Part shown: positions 27,999-37,443 of the stretch, one piece after another | How positions within the stretch are numbered: position 1 is the stretch's first letter | Layout: the number at the start of each line of letters is the position of its first letter | Assembly (NCBI GenBank): GCA_014189895.1 | Contig: BJFQ01000004.1 | Coordinates: 1-64,000, forward strand | Source: Acidobacteriota bacterium | GTDB taxonomy: Bacteria > Acidobacteriota > Holophagae > Holophagales > Holophagaceae | Direction: 5' to 3' | DNA length: 64,000 nucleotides | The notes under the pieces: model-generated | Told to the model about the DNA's origin: nothing | Databases searched by the model: none | The model's input: only the letters and a program-made list of their open reading frames with translations | Made by a program: the position numbers and the translations under genes

Positions 27999-30900
27999 TT
28001 AGAATTGGTACCCTGCGGAAACCAGAACGCCCCTTAATTCTGTCTGTATTTCTATGGGGGTTCGATATTGGTTGAACAATTTCTTTAAGTCTTGAGCATA
28101 TTCAATCTTGAGGGGAATCCCTATCTTGAAAATAAGACCCACACCCACGGTAGTTCTCCAGGAAGGAAATGGGGCAGGATCAAGGGATGAACGAGGCCCG
28201 GGATTTAGTTTGGAATACACTTGACCTGAATCTAGGAAAATCTCTGCCCAAATATTTTGCCCCCAAATAGGAAAACGATATTCCATACTCGCAAAACCTA
28301 AGGCTTCTCCACCCGTGGGAACGTATTGATAACCGCCTGCCAAGGGTCGTCCCTGGACATCCCGTAATTGAATATTCACTACGGGACCTAGTAAATCTGA
28401 ACCCACGCCACGAACCGAATTGGCTCCTCCCCCATAAAAACGTTCTGAGAGCGGGAGTTCGATGCCTTTGGCTGTAGGTTTTGCAATACCAAGTCGCCAC
28501 GACACCATAAAGACGCCGTATCGGGCGCCAAATCCTAGGGGAACATTCCATTGACCTCGAAGATCAACTTTTACATAACTGCTGTCTCGACTCGTTCCCG
28601 TCAGTTGAGTCGCTAAATCAAAACGAGACGAAAAAAACAAACCTCGCGTTGGGTCGATAGGCCGATCGCGTTGATCGATCGTGGCAATTAAATAGGGAGC
28701 TGAAATCGTATAGGTTTGCTTATTAGTTCGCGCAACTTCTAAAAGAAAGTCTGATAGATTGATTTGATAACTTTGAGGATTGTAATCGGTACGTTCGAAA
28801 CGCTCACCCAGCCTAAATCGGATATCGGATGTCCGCCATTCGAATTCAGAGGTAAAGATACGACGATGAGCAAAGTAGGCAGCCTGAGATTCCTCAATAT
28901 AGGCCCCTTGACTTCTCCAACTCACCTGATGATCGAACCAATCCCTTATGAAACCCGGGGAGGGGTCCGTGTAGCCCAAGGCATAAGTATCAATCGATCG
29001 GTTGTTTTGCCCCTGCCCTGTTGGAAACCATTTTCGAAGGGTCCCGTTTCCTAGGGTGTTGTCACCGGCACGAATATTGAAATCTAAAGTGCGCCCCTGG
29101 CCATCAATATTATTTCTCTGAATACCACCAATCACATAATAGCCCTGACTGCGGTCATAACCGAAACCTGCCGTATAGTCCCAACGTCCTTTCTCTTCTA
29201 AATTCAATAGGATGTCTCCTCTTTCCCAAGTTCCCTTCTCTGGAGCAGCCTTATCTAAACTGTCAAAATCAATTTGATCAAATGCATTCAGCGAAGAGAG
29301 ATTGATCTGACTTGTCGTAAATCTCTGTGGATCCACAGGGTAGCTAAGTTGAATTTTGAGCTGTTTTAAAACGGTATTGGCCCGAGTAATATCGAGACCG
29401 CGGATAATAATTCGGTTGACAGTATCAAAAGGCTGACTAGGAATAGAAAACCTAACTTGGCGATCTTCTACATCAATATTGACTTGAGGATTTTTAAAGC
29501 CTGCGCGGGCTAGTTTAAAGCGCAGATCGGTCACAACCTCAGACAATAAAGCTTTGGAGACAGGAATAGGTTGATCAAGATAAAGGGTTAGATTGATGTC
29601 CATCTCTCTGCTGGCTGTTGACTGATAGCGCCCTTTACGGTCTTCCATCAAGGGTCGATCTGCAGTAATTGAATCTTCATTAGAGGCTTGATACTTGATC
29701 AGAAGAGAAAGAGAGGACTTCAAATAATCAGGAGTTAGGGGTAAGCCTTTGGCGTAATCCAATTCGAATTGCTTGCTTTCCCGTTTTTTCCCCTCTTCAA
29801 TGATCCATGACACATTTACCTTAGAGGAAGCGATATCAAGGTCTGCTTGAGGGAAAAGTTTTATGTCGAAATAGCCCTGTGCATCATAGAAACTTATTAT
29901 TCGAGACTGGAGAGTTTTAATTACCTCGAGAGGATCCTTCGACTTCTTGGCCGGTATTACTTCAGCGAGGGATGCCTCGATGGCTGACTTCGAGAAAGCA
30001 ATATTTCCCTGATAGGTCTGGCTCCCTATTGTAAAAAGTGAGCCCTTCGTGACCTCAAGGCGCAGTAGTTGGATTTCAGGGTTGCTAGACCCTTCCTTTT
30101 TTTCTAGAGTACACACGGCTTGAACTTGGAGGTAACCTTGATCCTTATAATATTTCTCAAGTCGAAATTTAGCGACGTCGGCTAGGTCATTATTGGGCGA
30201 ATTAAGCGTTGTCAATCCAAGGATCTCTTCAAGAGATTTGGTTCCCACCCATGGGCCTAAAAATTCTCCTTGGTACCGAATCTCAGTTCGAGGCCCTAAT
30301 TCCACTTGAAGGATCAAGAGGCCACTATCCTGATAAGAAAAGCCAAAGGAGGACTGAAAATATCGCTCGCCTAAAAATACCTTTTCGAGTTTTTGACTGA
30401 GTCGGGATCGGAGGGTCTCAGACCAAAGATCTTCAAAATTCCGATCGTTTAATGAGGCCTCAATCTTTTTTTGTATCGGATGTGTTTCCAAGCCCTTGAT
30501 GATTATTTTTTGAATTCGATTTGGCGGACCTAGATTGAGGTTCCAATCAACATCAGAAGATACTTTGGATCGCACAAAAGATAATTGCAAATTGGGATAG
30601 CCATGTTCAGGCCCCAGGCGGATAAGTTCTTGACGCCACTTTTCTAATTCGAAGTCACCCATGGCTCGACCAACAGGAAGACGTCGAAACTCTTTCGCCA
30701 AGGTAGGATGGATATCTTGAGAACTCAAACCTTGGTGCCGGAGAATAGGTGACCATGGCTCTAGGGTGACCAAGAGAGTTACGCCTGACTCTACTGGACT
30801 GGCTTGAATATCGACCTGCTTGAAACGATCCGTCAGTTGGATAGCACTAACATAAGTCCCTTTCTTTTCTGGGTAATAAAGTTCGTTGATCTTGAGCCCA

Positions 30901-31061
30901 GACGCTAGTGTAGCCAAGGTTCGATCGTCGTTTGATCCCCCCGAAAACTGAATGGAGACGATGGTCTGAGATGAGGGTCTTTCTTGTGAAAAGATAACGG
31001 CTTGAGTCCCTAAATCCAGAAGGACGAGCAGAGGCATTAAAGCTTTATAAATGTGTTTCAC
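27999..31061 (-). CDS. BamA/TamA-family outer membrane protein (Omp85, POTRA repeats plus surface-antigen barrel)
   Basis: The 1020-residue protein has a signal peptide (about 1-26), several POTRA-like repeats over roughly 35-580, and a C-terminal D15/surface-antigen beta-barrel with many alternating aromatic strands, ending in the outer-membrane-type SAGYQF with a terminal Phe. The barrel shows the lid-loop-like GLGFGARYG and PLSERFYGGGANSVRG, where the VRG motif is conserved in Omp85 proteins. Such proteins insert or export outer membrane proteins. It is longer than typical BamA, and without its neighbours (skp, lpx genes) I cannot say whether it is BamA itself or a TamA-like paralogue. The upstream region is divergent with ispG. 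Confidence 0.88.
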   Translation of the reverse strand: MKHIYKALMPLLVLLDLGTQAVIFSQERPSSQTIVSIQFSGGSNDDRTLATLASGLKINELYYPEKKGTYVSAIQLTDRFKQVDIQASPVESGVTLLVTLEPWSPILRHQGLSSQDIHPTLAKEFRRLPVGRAMGDFELEKWRQELIRLGPEHGYPNLQLSFVRSKVSSDVDWNLNLGPPNRIQKIIIKGLETHPIQKKIEASLNDRNFEDLWSETLRSRLSQKLEKVFLGERYFQSSFGFSYQDSGLLILQVELGPRTEIRYQGEFLGPWVGTKSLEEILGLTTLNSPNNDLADVAKFRLEKYYKDQGYLQVQAVCTLEKKEGSSNPEIQLLRLEVTKGSLFTIGSQTYQGNIAFSKSAIEASLAEVIPAKKSKDPLEVIKTLQSRIISFYDAQGYFDIKLFPQADLDIASSKVNVSWIIEEGKKRESKQFELDYAKGLPLTPDYLKSSLSLLIKYQASNEDSITADRPLMEDRKGRYQSTASREMDINLTLYLDQPIPVSKALLSEVVTDLRFKLARAGFKNPQVNIDVEDRQVRFSIPSQPFDTVNRIIIRGLDITRANTVLKQLKIQLSYPVDPQRFTTSQINLSSLNAFDQIDFDSLDKAAPEKGTWERGDILLNLEEKGRWDYTAGFGYDRSQGYYVIGGIQRNNIDGQGRTLDFNIRAGDNTLGNGTLRKWFPTGQGQNNRSIDTYALGYTDPSPGFIRDWFDHQVSWRSQGAYIEESQAAYFAHRRIFTSEFEWRTSDIRFRLGERFERTDYNPQSYQINLSDFLLEVARTNKQTYTISAPYLIATIDQRDRPIDPTRGLFFSSRFDLATQLTGTSRDSSYVKVDLRGQWNVPLGFGARYGVFMVSWRLGIAKPTAKGIELPLSERFYGGGANSVRGVGSDLLGPVVNIQLRDVQGRPLAGGYQYVPTGGEALGFASMEYRFPIWGQNIWAEIFLDSGQVYSKLNPGPRSSLDPAPFPSWRTTVGVGLIFKIGIPLKIEYAQDLKKLFNQYRTPIEIQTELRGVLVSAGYQF

Positions 31062-31181
31062 AGTGTGGTCAGTTTACCAATAGGCTCGAGCCTCGTTCAG
31101 ATAAACCTTGAAAGAAAGACGTAACTGAATCAATAACCTTCAGGTCTAGTAAACTATAAGTTCTAACTTACAAAGGCCTCC

Positions 31182-32282
31182 ATGTCTCAACTTCACCCCC
31201 TTTCGCCCCGACGTAAAACCCGCCAAATTATGGTCGGAAAAGTCGCTGTGGGGGGAGATGCGCCCATCACGGTTCAGAGTATGACTAAAACGGATACACG
31301 AGATGTCGAAGCGACTGTGGCTCAAATTTATTCCTACGCAGCTTCTGGTTGCGAAATTGTTCGTGTCAGTGTCCCCACCAAAAAAGCTGCTGATGCCTTT
31401 CCTGAGATTTGTGCTCGCTCGCCTATTCCTGTTGTCGCCGACATACATTTTGATTACCGATTAGCTTTAGCGGCTGCCGATGGTGGAGCTGCGTGCCTCA
31501 GAATCAATCCCGGAAATATTGGTGGTCAAGATCGTGTGCGCGCGGTCGTAGACAAAGCAGGAGAAAAGGGGCTTTCGATACGCATTGGCGTGAACGGAGG
31601 GTCTCTCGAGAAGGATTTACTTGATAAATTTGGAACTGCAACCCCTGAGGCGATGGTTGAAAGCGCCCTGCGTCACTTAGAAATGCTAGAAAAGGAGGGG
31701 TTTTACCAAACTAAAATCTCTCTAAAGGCAAGCGATGTCATCCGTACAGTCCAAGCCTATCGCCTTCTGGGCAAGCAGGTCGATTACCCCTTCCATCTGG
31801 GTATTACAGAGGCCGGTACTCCCTTTGGCGGAACCATTCGTTCCAGTATTGGCCTCGGTATCCTCCTCGGCGAAGGTATTGGAGATACCATCCGGGTTTC
31901 CTTGACGGGCGATGGAGAAGAAGAATCCAAAATTGGGCACGAAATGCTCCGTGCGCTAGGGCTTCGTTCAGGTGGAATTCGTATGGTGAGTTGTCCCAGT
32001 TGTGGCCGTGTCCAAATTGATCTTCAAAGAGTAGCCAACGAAATCGAAAAGGGGCTGAAAGAAATTGATCACCAAGGCATCACCTATTGCGTGATGGGCT
32101 GTGTAGTGAACGGACCTGGTGAATCTAAAGATGCCGATTTAGGGGTGGCCGGTGGTAATGGAGAAGGCCTCATTTATCGTCGAGGCGAACTGATTCGCAA
32201 AGTCAAAGAAGAAGATCTTGTCTCGGCTTTTTTAGAAGAAGCTCGTAAATTTAAAAAAGAAATGGATACGGTGAAGGTTTAA
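31182..32282 (+). CDS. ispG: 4-hydroxy-3-methylbut-2-en-1-yl diphosphate synthase
   Basis: IspG catalyses the sixth step of the MEP isoprenoid pathway with a 4Fe-4S cluster. The 366-residue protein has a TIM barrel beginning RRKTRQIMVG and the cluster ligands C271 and C274 (SCPSCGR), C307 and E314 (C-VVNGPGE), which match the three Cys and one Glu known from the family. ATG 31182 follows AAAGG. This is the short bacterial form without the extra insert seen in plants. It depends on Fe-S assembly, and the suf operon is 15 kb away. yidD follows after 22 nt. Confidence 0.96.
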   Translation: MSQLHPLSPRRKTRQIMVGKVAVGGDAPITVQSMTKTDTRDVEATVAQIYSYAASGCEIVRVSVPTKKAADAFPEICARSPIPVVADIHFDYRLALAAADGGAACLRINPGNIGGQDRVRAVVDKAGEKGLSIRIGVNGGSLEKDLLDKFGTATPEAMVESALRHLEMLEKEGFYQTKISLKASDVIRTVQAYRLLGKQVDYPFHLGITEAGTPFGGTIRSSIGLGILLGEGIGDTIRVSLTGDGEEESKIGHEMLRALGLRSGGIRMVSCPSCGRVQIDLQRVANEIEKGLKEIDHQGITYCVMGCVVNGPGESKDADLGVAGGNGEGLIYRRGELIRKVKEEDLVSAFLEEARKFKKEMDTVKV

Positions 32283-32304
32283 GGGCTTTTTTTGAGGGTC
32301 TAAA

Positions 32305-32634
32305 GTGTTATCCGACATGTTTCTATGGGTCACCGAGCATATCGGAGCCTTTCTAGTTTTTGTCGTCTTTCTGGAATCTTGGTGTGCTCCCCCTAGACAA
32401 CCCAGCGCCTGGCTTCTGAAAAAATTAATCAGACTCTATCAAGTGGCTATCTCACCTCATGTCACCTCGCAATGTCGGTTCCAGCCCACCTGTTCACATT
32501 ATGGATATGGATCCTTAGAGCGTTTCGGTAGTCTGCGCGGGAGTTTGCTCATTCTCTGGCGGTTACTCCGATGCCACCCCTTCTCTAGGGGTGGAGATGA
32601 TCCTGTTCCTTTGGCTAAAGATCGCTCTCGGTGA
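32305..32634 (+). CDS. yidD: Membrane protein insertion efficiency factor YidD
   Basis: YidD is a small membrane-bound helper of YidC-dependent insertion. The core IRLYQVAISPH, then CRFQPTCSHYGYGSLERFG and WRLLRCHPF..GG.DPVP, is the diagnostic pattern. With GTG 32305 it has 109 residues, longer than usual because of an N-terminal hydrophobic segment (about 5-24) before the conserved domain; ATG 32317 is an alternative start. It is normally found next to rnpA and yidC but here follows ispG. The 3' end may overlap a small minus-strand gene by 20 nt. Confidence 0.9.
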   Translation: MLSDMFLWVTEHIGAFLVFVVFLESWCAPPRQPSAWLLKKLIRLYQVAISPHVTSQCRFQPTCSHYGYGSLERFGSLRGSLLILWRLLRCHPFSRGGDDPVPLAKDRSR

Positions 32635-32866
32635 TCGAGAAGCGATTCAGTTGCCCTCGAGCGTCGACACGCAGCGTTGAACGGTTTAATTTGAGGGAAT
32701 GCTGGATTGTTTGCATGCAACTCATGATGGGAAGAGAAATATTTAATCGCTTGAGGTCTTCGGACGTAAACCAAACCAATACACATTCACGCTTACGTTG
32801 CTCAAAGTCATCCAATACTTTTTTGAGAATGTTTTGGGATGACAGGGGTCGATGGATCGAAATCAT
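32615..32866 (-). CDS. Possible small protein of unknown function
   Basis: The region between yidD and plsC (about 310 nt) holds open frames on both strands. The minus-strand frame of 83 residues looks more like protein: a charged helix-like start (ILKKVLDDFEQRKRE) followed by alternating hydrophobic and polar residues. The plus-strand frame (32631-32933) is rich in Cys, Arg and Ser and looks like a shadow. The start ATG 32866 lacks a good Shine-Dalgarno site, so the gene is uncertain. I do not recognise it. Confidence 0.35.
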   Translation of the reverse strand: MISIHRPLSSQNILKKVLDDFEQRKRECVLVWFTSEDLKRLNISLPIMSCMQTIQHSLKLNRSTLRVDARGQLNRFSITESDL

Positions 32867-32946
32867 AGACTTTCAGTTTGCCCAAACTGGGACATTTAGG
32901 GATAACCTTTTGGTGATCTATGATGGTTGCTGATAGGGTGGAAAAT

Positions 32947-33690
32947 ATGAATTGGCGCTCGAATCCCCTGTACAGCTCGCTCCTGGCCCTTTGGGGAATT
33001 CTGGCCCTATTGGGCATCATTATCTGTATTTTTATAGGATGGCCTTTTGTCGGACGAATCCGATCGTTCTGGTTTTGGGCCCCCAAATTATACAAACTCA
33101 TCTTTACCCCAGGGGGGATTGACGTAGAGACCTTTGATAAACATAAAATTCCTAGCAATATTTTGTCTGGGGCTCAACCCGCTATCTTCATGTCGAATCA
33201 TGAGACCCTGCTGGATGCACCTCTTTATATCGGTATCTGTCCCCCCGGCACGACCTTAATTGTTAAGAGAGAACTGGCATGGATTCCCTTCTTGGGTTTT
33301 GCAGCATGGGCGGCTGATGCCATTTTTATTAATCGATCAAATTCAGAGAAAGCACGGGGCAGTATCGAGAAAGCAACTTCCCGTATTCGTAGTGGACAAT
33401 CTGTTTTTATGTACCCCGAGGGTACACGGACGCGAACCGGCGAGCTCATGCCCTTCAAAAAAGGAGGTTTTGTAATGGCCATGCAAGCCCAGGTCCCCAT
33501 TGTTCCCTCCTCGATGACCGGCGGGTTCAGAGTCTTGCCTCCAGGGAGCCTAAAGGTCTGCCCAGGAAAGATCATTGTTCGATTCGCTGATCCGATTTGG
33601 CCTAAAGATTTTCAAACCGCTGATGATTTGATGCAGGCTGTGCGCCATCAAATTAAATCGATGATTGAACAGGATCAATCTAGACTTTAG
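32947..33690 (+). CDS. plsC: 1-acyl-sn-glycerol-3-phosphate acyltransferase
   Basis: PlsC makes phosphatidic acid by acylating lysophosphatidic acid at the inner membrane. The protein of 247 residues has an N-terminal membrane segment (about 10-32), the catalytic NHETLLD (H85 and D90) and YPEGTRTR (about 156-163), with KRELAWIPFLG between them. ATG 32947 is preceded by a purine-rich GGGTGGA; the frame stays open to 32920. It converges on the crotonase-like gene with a 4-nt overlap of the stops. Confidence 0.92.
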   Translation: MNWRSNPLYSSLLALWGILALLGIIICIFIGWPFVGRIRSFWFWAPKLYKLIFTPGGIDVETFDKHKIPSNILSGAQPAIFMSNHETLLDAPLYIGICPPGTTLIVKRELAWIPFLGFAAWAADAIFINRSNSEKARGSIEKATSRIRSGQSVFMYPEGTRTRTGELMPFKKGGFVMAMQAQVPIVPSSMTGGFRVLPPGSLKVCPGKIIVRFADPIWPKDFQTADDLMQAVRHQIKSMIEQDQSRL

Positions 33691-34319
33691 TCTTCCTGAG
33701 TCCGTTGGGATTGCCATGCTCGAAGGGCGGGTTCAAGATCTTCCGCGACTAACACTCTACTGACAAGTCCTGTTTTTTGACACATGGCTCCATTCCACAC
33801 TTCGAGATTTTTAAAAAATTTCAACGTCTCGACATGTCCGAGTAATTGGTTAACCCGATGAGTTCCACCGAAGCCCGTAATCAGTCCGTGGAGCGCTGCC
33901 GGGTGCTGAAGTTTCAGAGGCTTACTCGGACTCTCAATCGCCCATCGTTCTTGGCCGTGGAGAGCTAAGTCACAGCCCCCACCCATTACTACGCCGGATA
34001 GTAAAGTTAGTGTTTTCCATCCTGGCCAAAGAAGTTGTTCGGCGACGCGTTGCCCTAAAGCGGAAAATTCGAGGGCCGTTATAGGCTCTAGACTCTGTAC
34101 TTCACCTAAATCAGCTCCTGCAGAAAAATCATAGGCTGTGGATCCATCAAAACGCCCACTTAAAATCAATCGCTCATACCCCTTCCATTTGAGGGCTTTC
34201 ATTGTTCGATCTAAGTCCTGCAAAGTTAGTCGAGAGAGCCGTGGAAGTCCATCCGCTGATTCCATTTGAATCCAAGCAGACTGATCTAACTTGATTACTT
34301 TTAACGTCGTTTGCATCAC
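33687..34319 (-). CDS. Enoyl-CoA hydratase/isomerase (crotonase)-like protein, short
   Basis: The 210-residue protein is shorter than the usual 250-260 but keeps crotonase signatures: FSAGADLGEVQSL for the first oxyanion contact and a GVVMGGGCDLAL segment for the second, then HPAALHGLITGFGGTHRV. The catalytic glutamates usually found around the second segment are not obvious, so the exact reaction, or even activity, is unclear. It overlaps the miaA stop by 4 nt (ATGA) and is probably translated from the same transcript. No fatty-acid oxidation genes are next to it. Confidence 0.75.
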   Translation of the reverse strand: MMQTTLKVIKLDQSAWIQMESADGLPRLSRLTLQDLDRTMKALKWKGYERLILSGRFDGSTAYDFSAGADLGEVQSLEPITALEFSALGQRVAEQLLWPGWKTLTLLSGVVMGGGCDLALHGQERWAIESPSKPLKLQHPAALHGLITGFGGTHRVNQLLGHVETLKFFKNLEVWNGAMCQKTGLVSRVLVAEDLEPALRAWQSQRTQED

Positions 34320-35197
34320 GAGACACCTAGCACATTTATAAGATGCATAGGGTTACTAGGAATAGTTTCGAGACGTAAGACATTTTTGATTTGGTGGCGA
34401 AACCACGTGCTCTGCCTTTTAGCGTATTGCTGAGTCTCAACGGTAATAAGATTTTGAGCCACTGCTGGGTTGACTTCATCCATGAGGGTTTCGTAGCCCA
34501 AAGGGCGGAGGCGCCGCAAATCGGATTCATGTCCCTGGGCCCTCAAAGAGGCAATCTCCTCGCGCCAGCCCGAGGAGATTTGGCGCTGTATCCGACGCTC
34601 AATGGACTCTCGAATAAGATCACGAGGAGGATCCAAAACAATGACTTTCCAATCCGACGGTACCTCAAGGGAGACTCCGGCCCTTAGTTGAGAAGGCAAG
34701 ACTCCTGAGACTTCATAGAGCGCGAGAGCTCTTTCGATTCGAGCTCGGTCGTTAGGGTGTATTTCACGCGCTCGATCAGGATCAATCGTTGCGAGTTCTT
34801 GATACAGGACAGGTGCGCTCTCACGGTCGGTACGTTCACGGAGACGCTTAATAACGGACACAGGTACTTCGGGAAGAGGGCTGAACTGATTCCAGATTCC
34901 CCTAAGATAAAGTCCTGAGCCGGTAACGCAAATGATCGACGAAAGATCTTTGATCCATGCATTCACAGATAAACCAAAATCCATGGGATTCAGGTGAATC
35001 GATAAAGGGAAACAACCATATCCCTGGTTCAACTGACCGTCTAATTCCTCCAATGTGGGTTGCCCGGTTCCAATCGAACACCCTTGGAGGGCCTGAAAGG
35101 GATCCCCATTAATAATAGTGGCGCCCACTAGTTTTGCGAGAGCAGTAGCGAGTTGGGTTTTCCCTGAAGCCGTGGGGCCCACAACGGCAAGTTTCAT
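34316..35197 (-). CDS. miaA: tRNA dimethylallyltransferase MiaA
   Basis: MiaA transfers a dimethylallyl group to A37 of tRNAs reading UNN codons. The 293-residue protein opens with the P-loop GPTASGKT and has the family's downstream RDRARIERALALYE motif and QYAKRQSTWFR near the C-terminus. The usual D-S-x-Q-V-Y segment after the P-loop reads GDPFQALQG here, so it is a divergent member, but order and length fit. The dimethylallyl substrate comes from the MEP pathway that includes ispG. It lies between purF (13 nt upstream) and the crotonase-like gene. Confidence 0.9.
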   Translation of the reverse strand: MKLAVVGPTASGKTQLATALAKLVGATIINGDPFQALQGCSIGTGQPTLEELDGQLNQGYGCFPLSIHLNPMDFGLSVNAWIKDLSSIICVTGSGLYLRGIWNQFSPLPEVPVSVIKRLRERTDRESAPVLYQELATIDPDRAREIHPNDRARIERALALYEVSGVLPSQLRAGVSLEVPSDWKVIVLDPPRDLIRESIERRIQRQISSGWREEIASLRAQGHESDLRRLRPLGYETLMDEVNPAVAQNLITVETQQYAKRQSTWFRHQIKNVLRLETIPSNPMHLINVLGVS

Positions 35198-35209
35198 AGT
35201 TTCTTCAAT

Positions 35210-36574
35210 CTACACAGGTGGCGGGACGGCATAGTCCCCATTGAAGCAGGCGTAGCAATACCCTTCTCCTTGAGCCGGATCTTGAACAGCCTGTGATAAA
35301 CCTTCAAGCGTCAAAAAAGCTAGCGTATCGGAGCCAATGAACTGATTCATGGCTTCATTATCCATATGGCTGGCGATTAAATTCTCTCGGGAGGGCGTAT
35401 CGATGCCATAAAAGCAACTGTGGGTCGTCGGCGGACTCGAGACTCTAAAGTGAACTTCTCGAGCACCTGCTTGACGAACCATCTCAACAATTTTTTTAGA
35501 AGTGGTTCCCCGAACAATACTGTCATCAATAAGGACCACTCGTTTCCCTTCGATGAGATGACGGACAGGGTTCAACTTGATGCGGACGCCGAAGGACCGA
35601 ATGCTCTGTTTCGGCTCAATAAAAGTACGTCCGACGTAATGATTTCGGATTAAACCGAAATCCATGGGTATTCCACTCGCTTCAGCGAATCCTAGGGCCG
35701 CCGCCACGCCACTGTCCGGGACGGGGATCACCAAATCCGCCGGCGCTGGATGTCGTTGGGCAAGCAAACGGCCCATTTCTCTTCTTGCCTTCATAACACT
35801 ATGACCAAAAACAAAAGAGTCCGGTCTCGAAAAATAGACATGTTCAAACACACAAGGCTTAGGAGCTCTCTTTTCGAGGGGTGACAAACTCTCTAACAAT
35901 CCCTGATGGATTTGAATCAGTTCTCCCGGGGCTACTTCACGATCGTAAGTGGCTCCAATTAAATCGAAAGCGCATGATTCGGAAGAAAAAATAAAACTGG
36001 GTCCTAATGTTCCCATAACAAGAGGTCGGAATCCGTGAGGATCACGAATGGCAAAAAGACGCTCCTGATCCATGACAAGCAGCGAGTATGCCCCTTCGAC
36101 TTGTCTTAAAGCTTCCACGATAGCGTCCGAAAGCGACGCGGCTTGGGATAACTGAATGAGTGCCAGAAGAACTTCTGAGTCCGAGGGGCTCTGAAAAGTC
36201 ACTCCTGCCTTGATGAGGCGGGAACGAAGTTGTTCCGTATTGGTAAGATTGCCATTGTGACAAAGGGACAGCCGACCAAAACGCCCTTCGCGAATGAAGG
36301 GCTGTGCAGACTCTTTGATATTCCCGCCGGTGGTGCTGTAGCGAGTGTGACCAATCGCTTGATTACCGGTCAGTAACTTTAAATTATCTTCATCAAAAAT
36401 GTCTGCGACATAGCCTTGATCCTTATGAAGGTGGAGCGTGGTTCCATCGGCAGCACAAATTCCAGCCGCTTCTTGGCCTCGATGCTGGAGTGCGTAAAGA
36501 CCTAGGTACGTAAGATTGGCAGCTTCAGAATGTTGGGTAATCCCAAATACCCCGCATTCATCCTTAAAACCCAT
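35210..36574 (-). CDS. purF: Amidophosphoribosyltransferase PurF
   Basis: PurF makes 5-phosphoribosylamine from PRPP and glutamine, the first committed step of purine synthesis. The 454-residue protein has a 6-residue propeptide before the catalytic C7 (DECGVFGI), the Ntn glutaminase domain (HTRYSTTG, CHNGNLTN) and a PRTase domain with VVLIDDSIVRGTTS. Late cysteines, including the C-x-x-C of YCYACFNGDY, suggest the Bacillus-type enzyme with a 4Fe-4S cluster. ATG 36574 follows AAGAGGGGG. miaA and the crotonase gene follow on the same strand. Confidence 0.96.
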   Translation of the reverse strand: MGFKDECGVFGITQHSEAANLTYLGLYALQHRGQEAAGICAADGTTLHLHKDQGYVADIFDEDNLKLLTGNQAIGHTRYSTTGGNIKESAQPFIREGRFGRLSLCHNGNLTNTEQLRSRLIKAGVTFQSPSDSEVLLALIQLSQAASLSDAIVEALRQVEGAYSLLVMDQERLFAIRDPHGFRPLVMGTLGPSFIFSSESCAFDLIGATYDREVAPGELIQIHQGLLESLSPLEKRAPKPCVFEHVYFSRPDSFVFGHSVMKARREMGRLLAQRHPAPADLVIPVPDSGVAAALGFAEASGIPMDFGLIRNHYVGRTFIEPKQSIRSFGVRIKLNPVRHLIEGKRVVLIDDSIVRGTTSKKIVEMVRQAGAREVHFRVSSPPTTHSCFYGIDTPSRENLIASHMDNEAMNQFIGSDTLAFLTLEGLSQAVQDPAQGEGYCYACFNGDYAVPPPV

Positions 36575-36729
36575 ACCGCCCCCTCTTCTTAGTGTAAGGG
36601 CTCCGAGTTATTTTTTTAAGACCCGATCAGTGGAAGGAGACTACCGTTTGGGTGCCCTTTACCTCCGATTAAAGTCATTTAATTGGCAATAGACCTAGAT
36701 TGAACATACTTAATCTAAAGGAAAAACGT

Positions 36730-37419
36730 ATGAACTCCCCGAAGTCTTTAGCTGCGCGTTACATCGATCTATTCATGCAACCTAACACAGAGCTCAAAGA
36801 AGCCCGAAGTGACTCGTGGAAGTGGGCGCTGCTGACCCAGATGGCAATTAGTCTCATTCTCGTCATTGTTTGGGGCCAAAAGGTAGATTGGCAGGCTTTA
36901 ATGGAAAATGCCATGCAAAGTAATTCGCGAATTACCCCTGACATGTTGGATACAGTGATTAGTTTTCAAGAAAAATGGGGTGCCACATTTGGCATCGTGG
37001 GAGTTTTGATCGGAACTCCGATCCTGTGTTTCATTTCAGCTGCCCTTTTTTGGGGGATAGGCCGTGCGTCTTTCCTGACTCCCGAAGCGCCCACCTATAC
37101 GCAAGCCTTAGTCGTTACGACCTACAGTGGATTAGCGGTCTCACCAAAAGCACTTTTGGCTATTATGTTTTGCTTCCTTCGACCCGTGGGCGGCCTAGGG
37201 CCAGAAAGTCTGAGTCCAACGACCCTATCCTACTGGGTGAGTCCTGAAAACACTAAGCTTAAAACCTTATTTACGACCCTTGACCCGTTTATGATCTTCA
37301 GTTTATGCATCGTTTATTGGGGAAGCCTTCACGTGATGGGGACAAGCAAAAGGGGGGCTCTGGTAGCGACCTTGATGCCTATCTTGTTCATTGCTATCCG
37401 AGTTATTCGGTCTTCTTAA
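36730..37419 (+). CDS. YIP1 family membrane protein
   Basis: The protein of 229 residues starts at ATG 36730 with AAAGGA 7 nt before it, and has about five hydrophobic segments. The N-terminal region (SLAARYIDLFMQPN..W) and the repeated glycine-rich membrane helices resemble bacterial YIP1-domain proteins, whose role is unknown. In many bacteria YIP1 genes lie beside HlyD and MacB-type genes, as here: the adaptor follows after 24 nt. The family call is moderate because the sequence is short on strict motifs. Confidence 0.65.
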   Translation: MNSPKSLAARYIDLFMQPNTELKEARSDSWKWALLTQMAISLILVIVWGQKVDWQALMENAMQSNSRITPDMLDTVISFQEKWGATFGIVGVLIGTPILCFISAALFWGIGRASFLTPEAPTYTQALVVTTYSGLAVSPKALLAIMFCFLRPVGGLGPESLSPTTLSYWVSPENTKLKTLFTTLDPFMIFSLCIVYWGSLHVMGTSKRGALVATLMPILFIAIRVIRSS

Positions 37420-37443
37420 TCTATTAATTATCAGGAGTTTATC

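Noticed and set aside
32631-32933. Plus-strand frame of 100 codons after yidD
   Set aside because: It is rich in Cys, Arg and Ser without pattern and begins on the yidD stop; the minus-strand frame looks better.
34316-34319. ATGA overlap of miaA and the crotonase-like gene as a frameshift fusion
   Set aside because: The two proteins have separate folds and complete ends; it is ordinary translational coupling.
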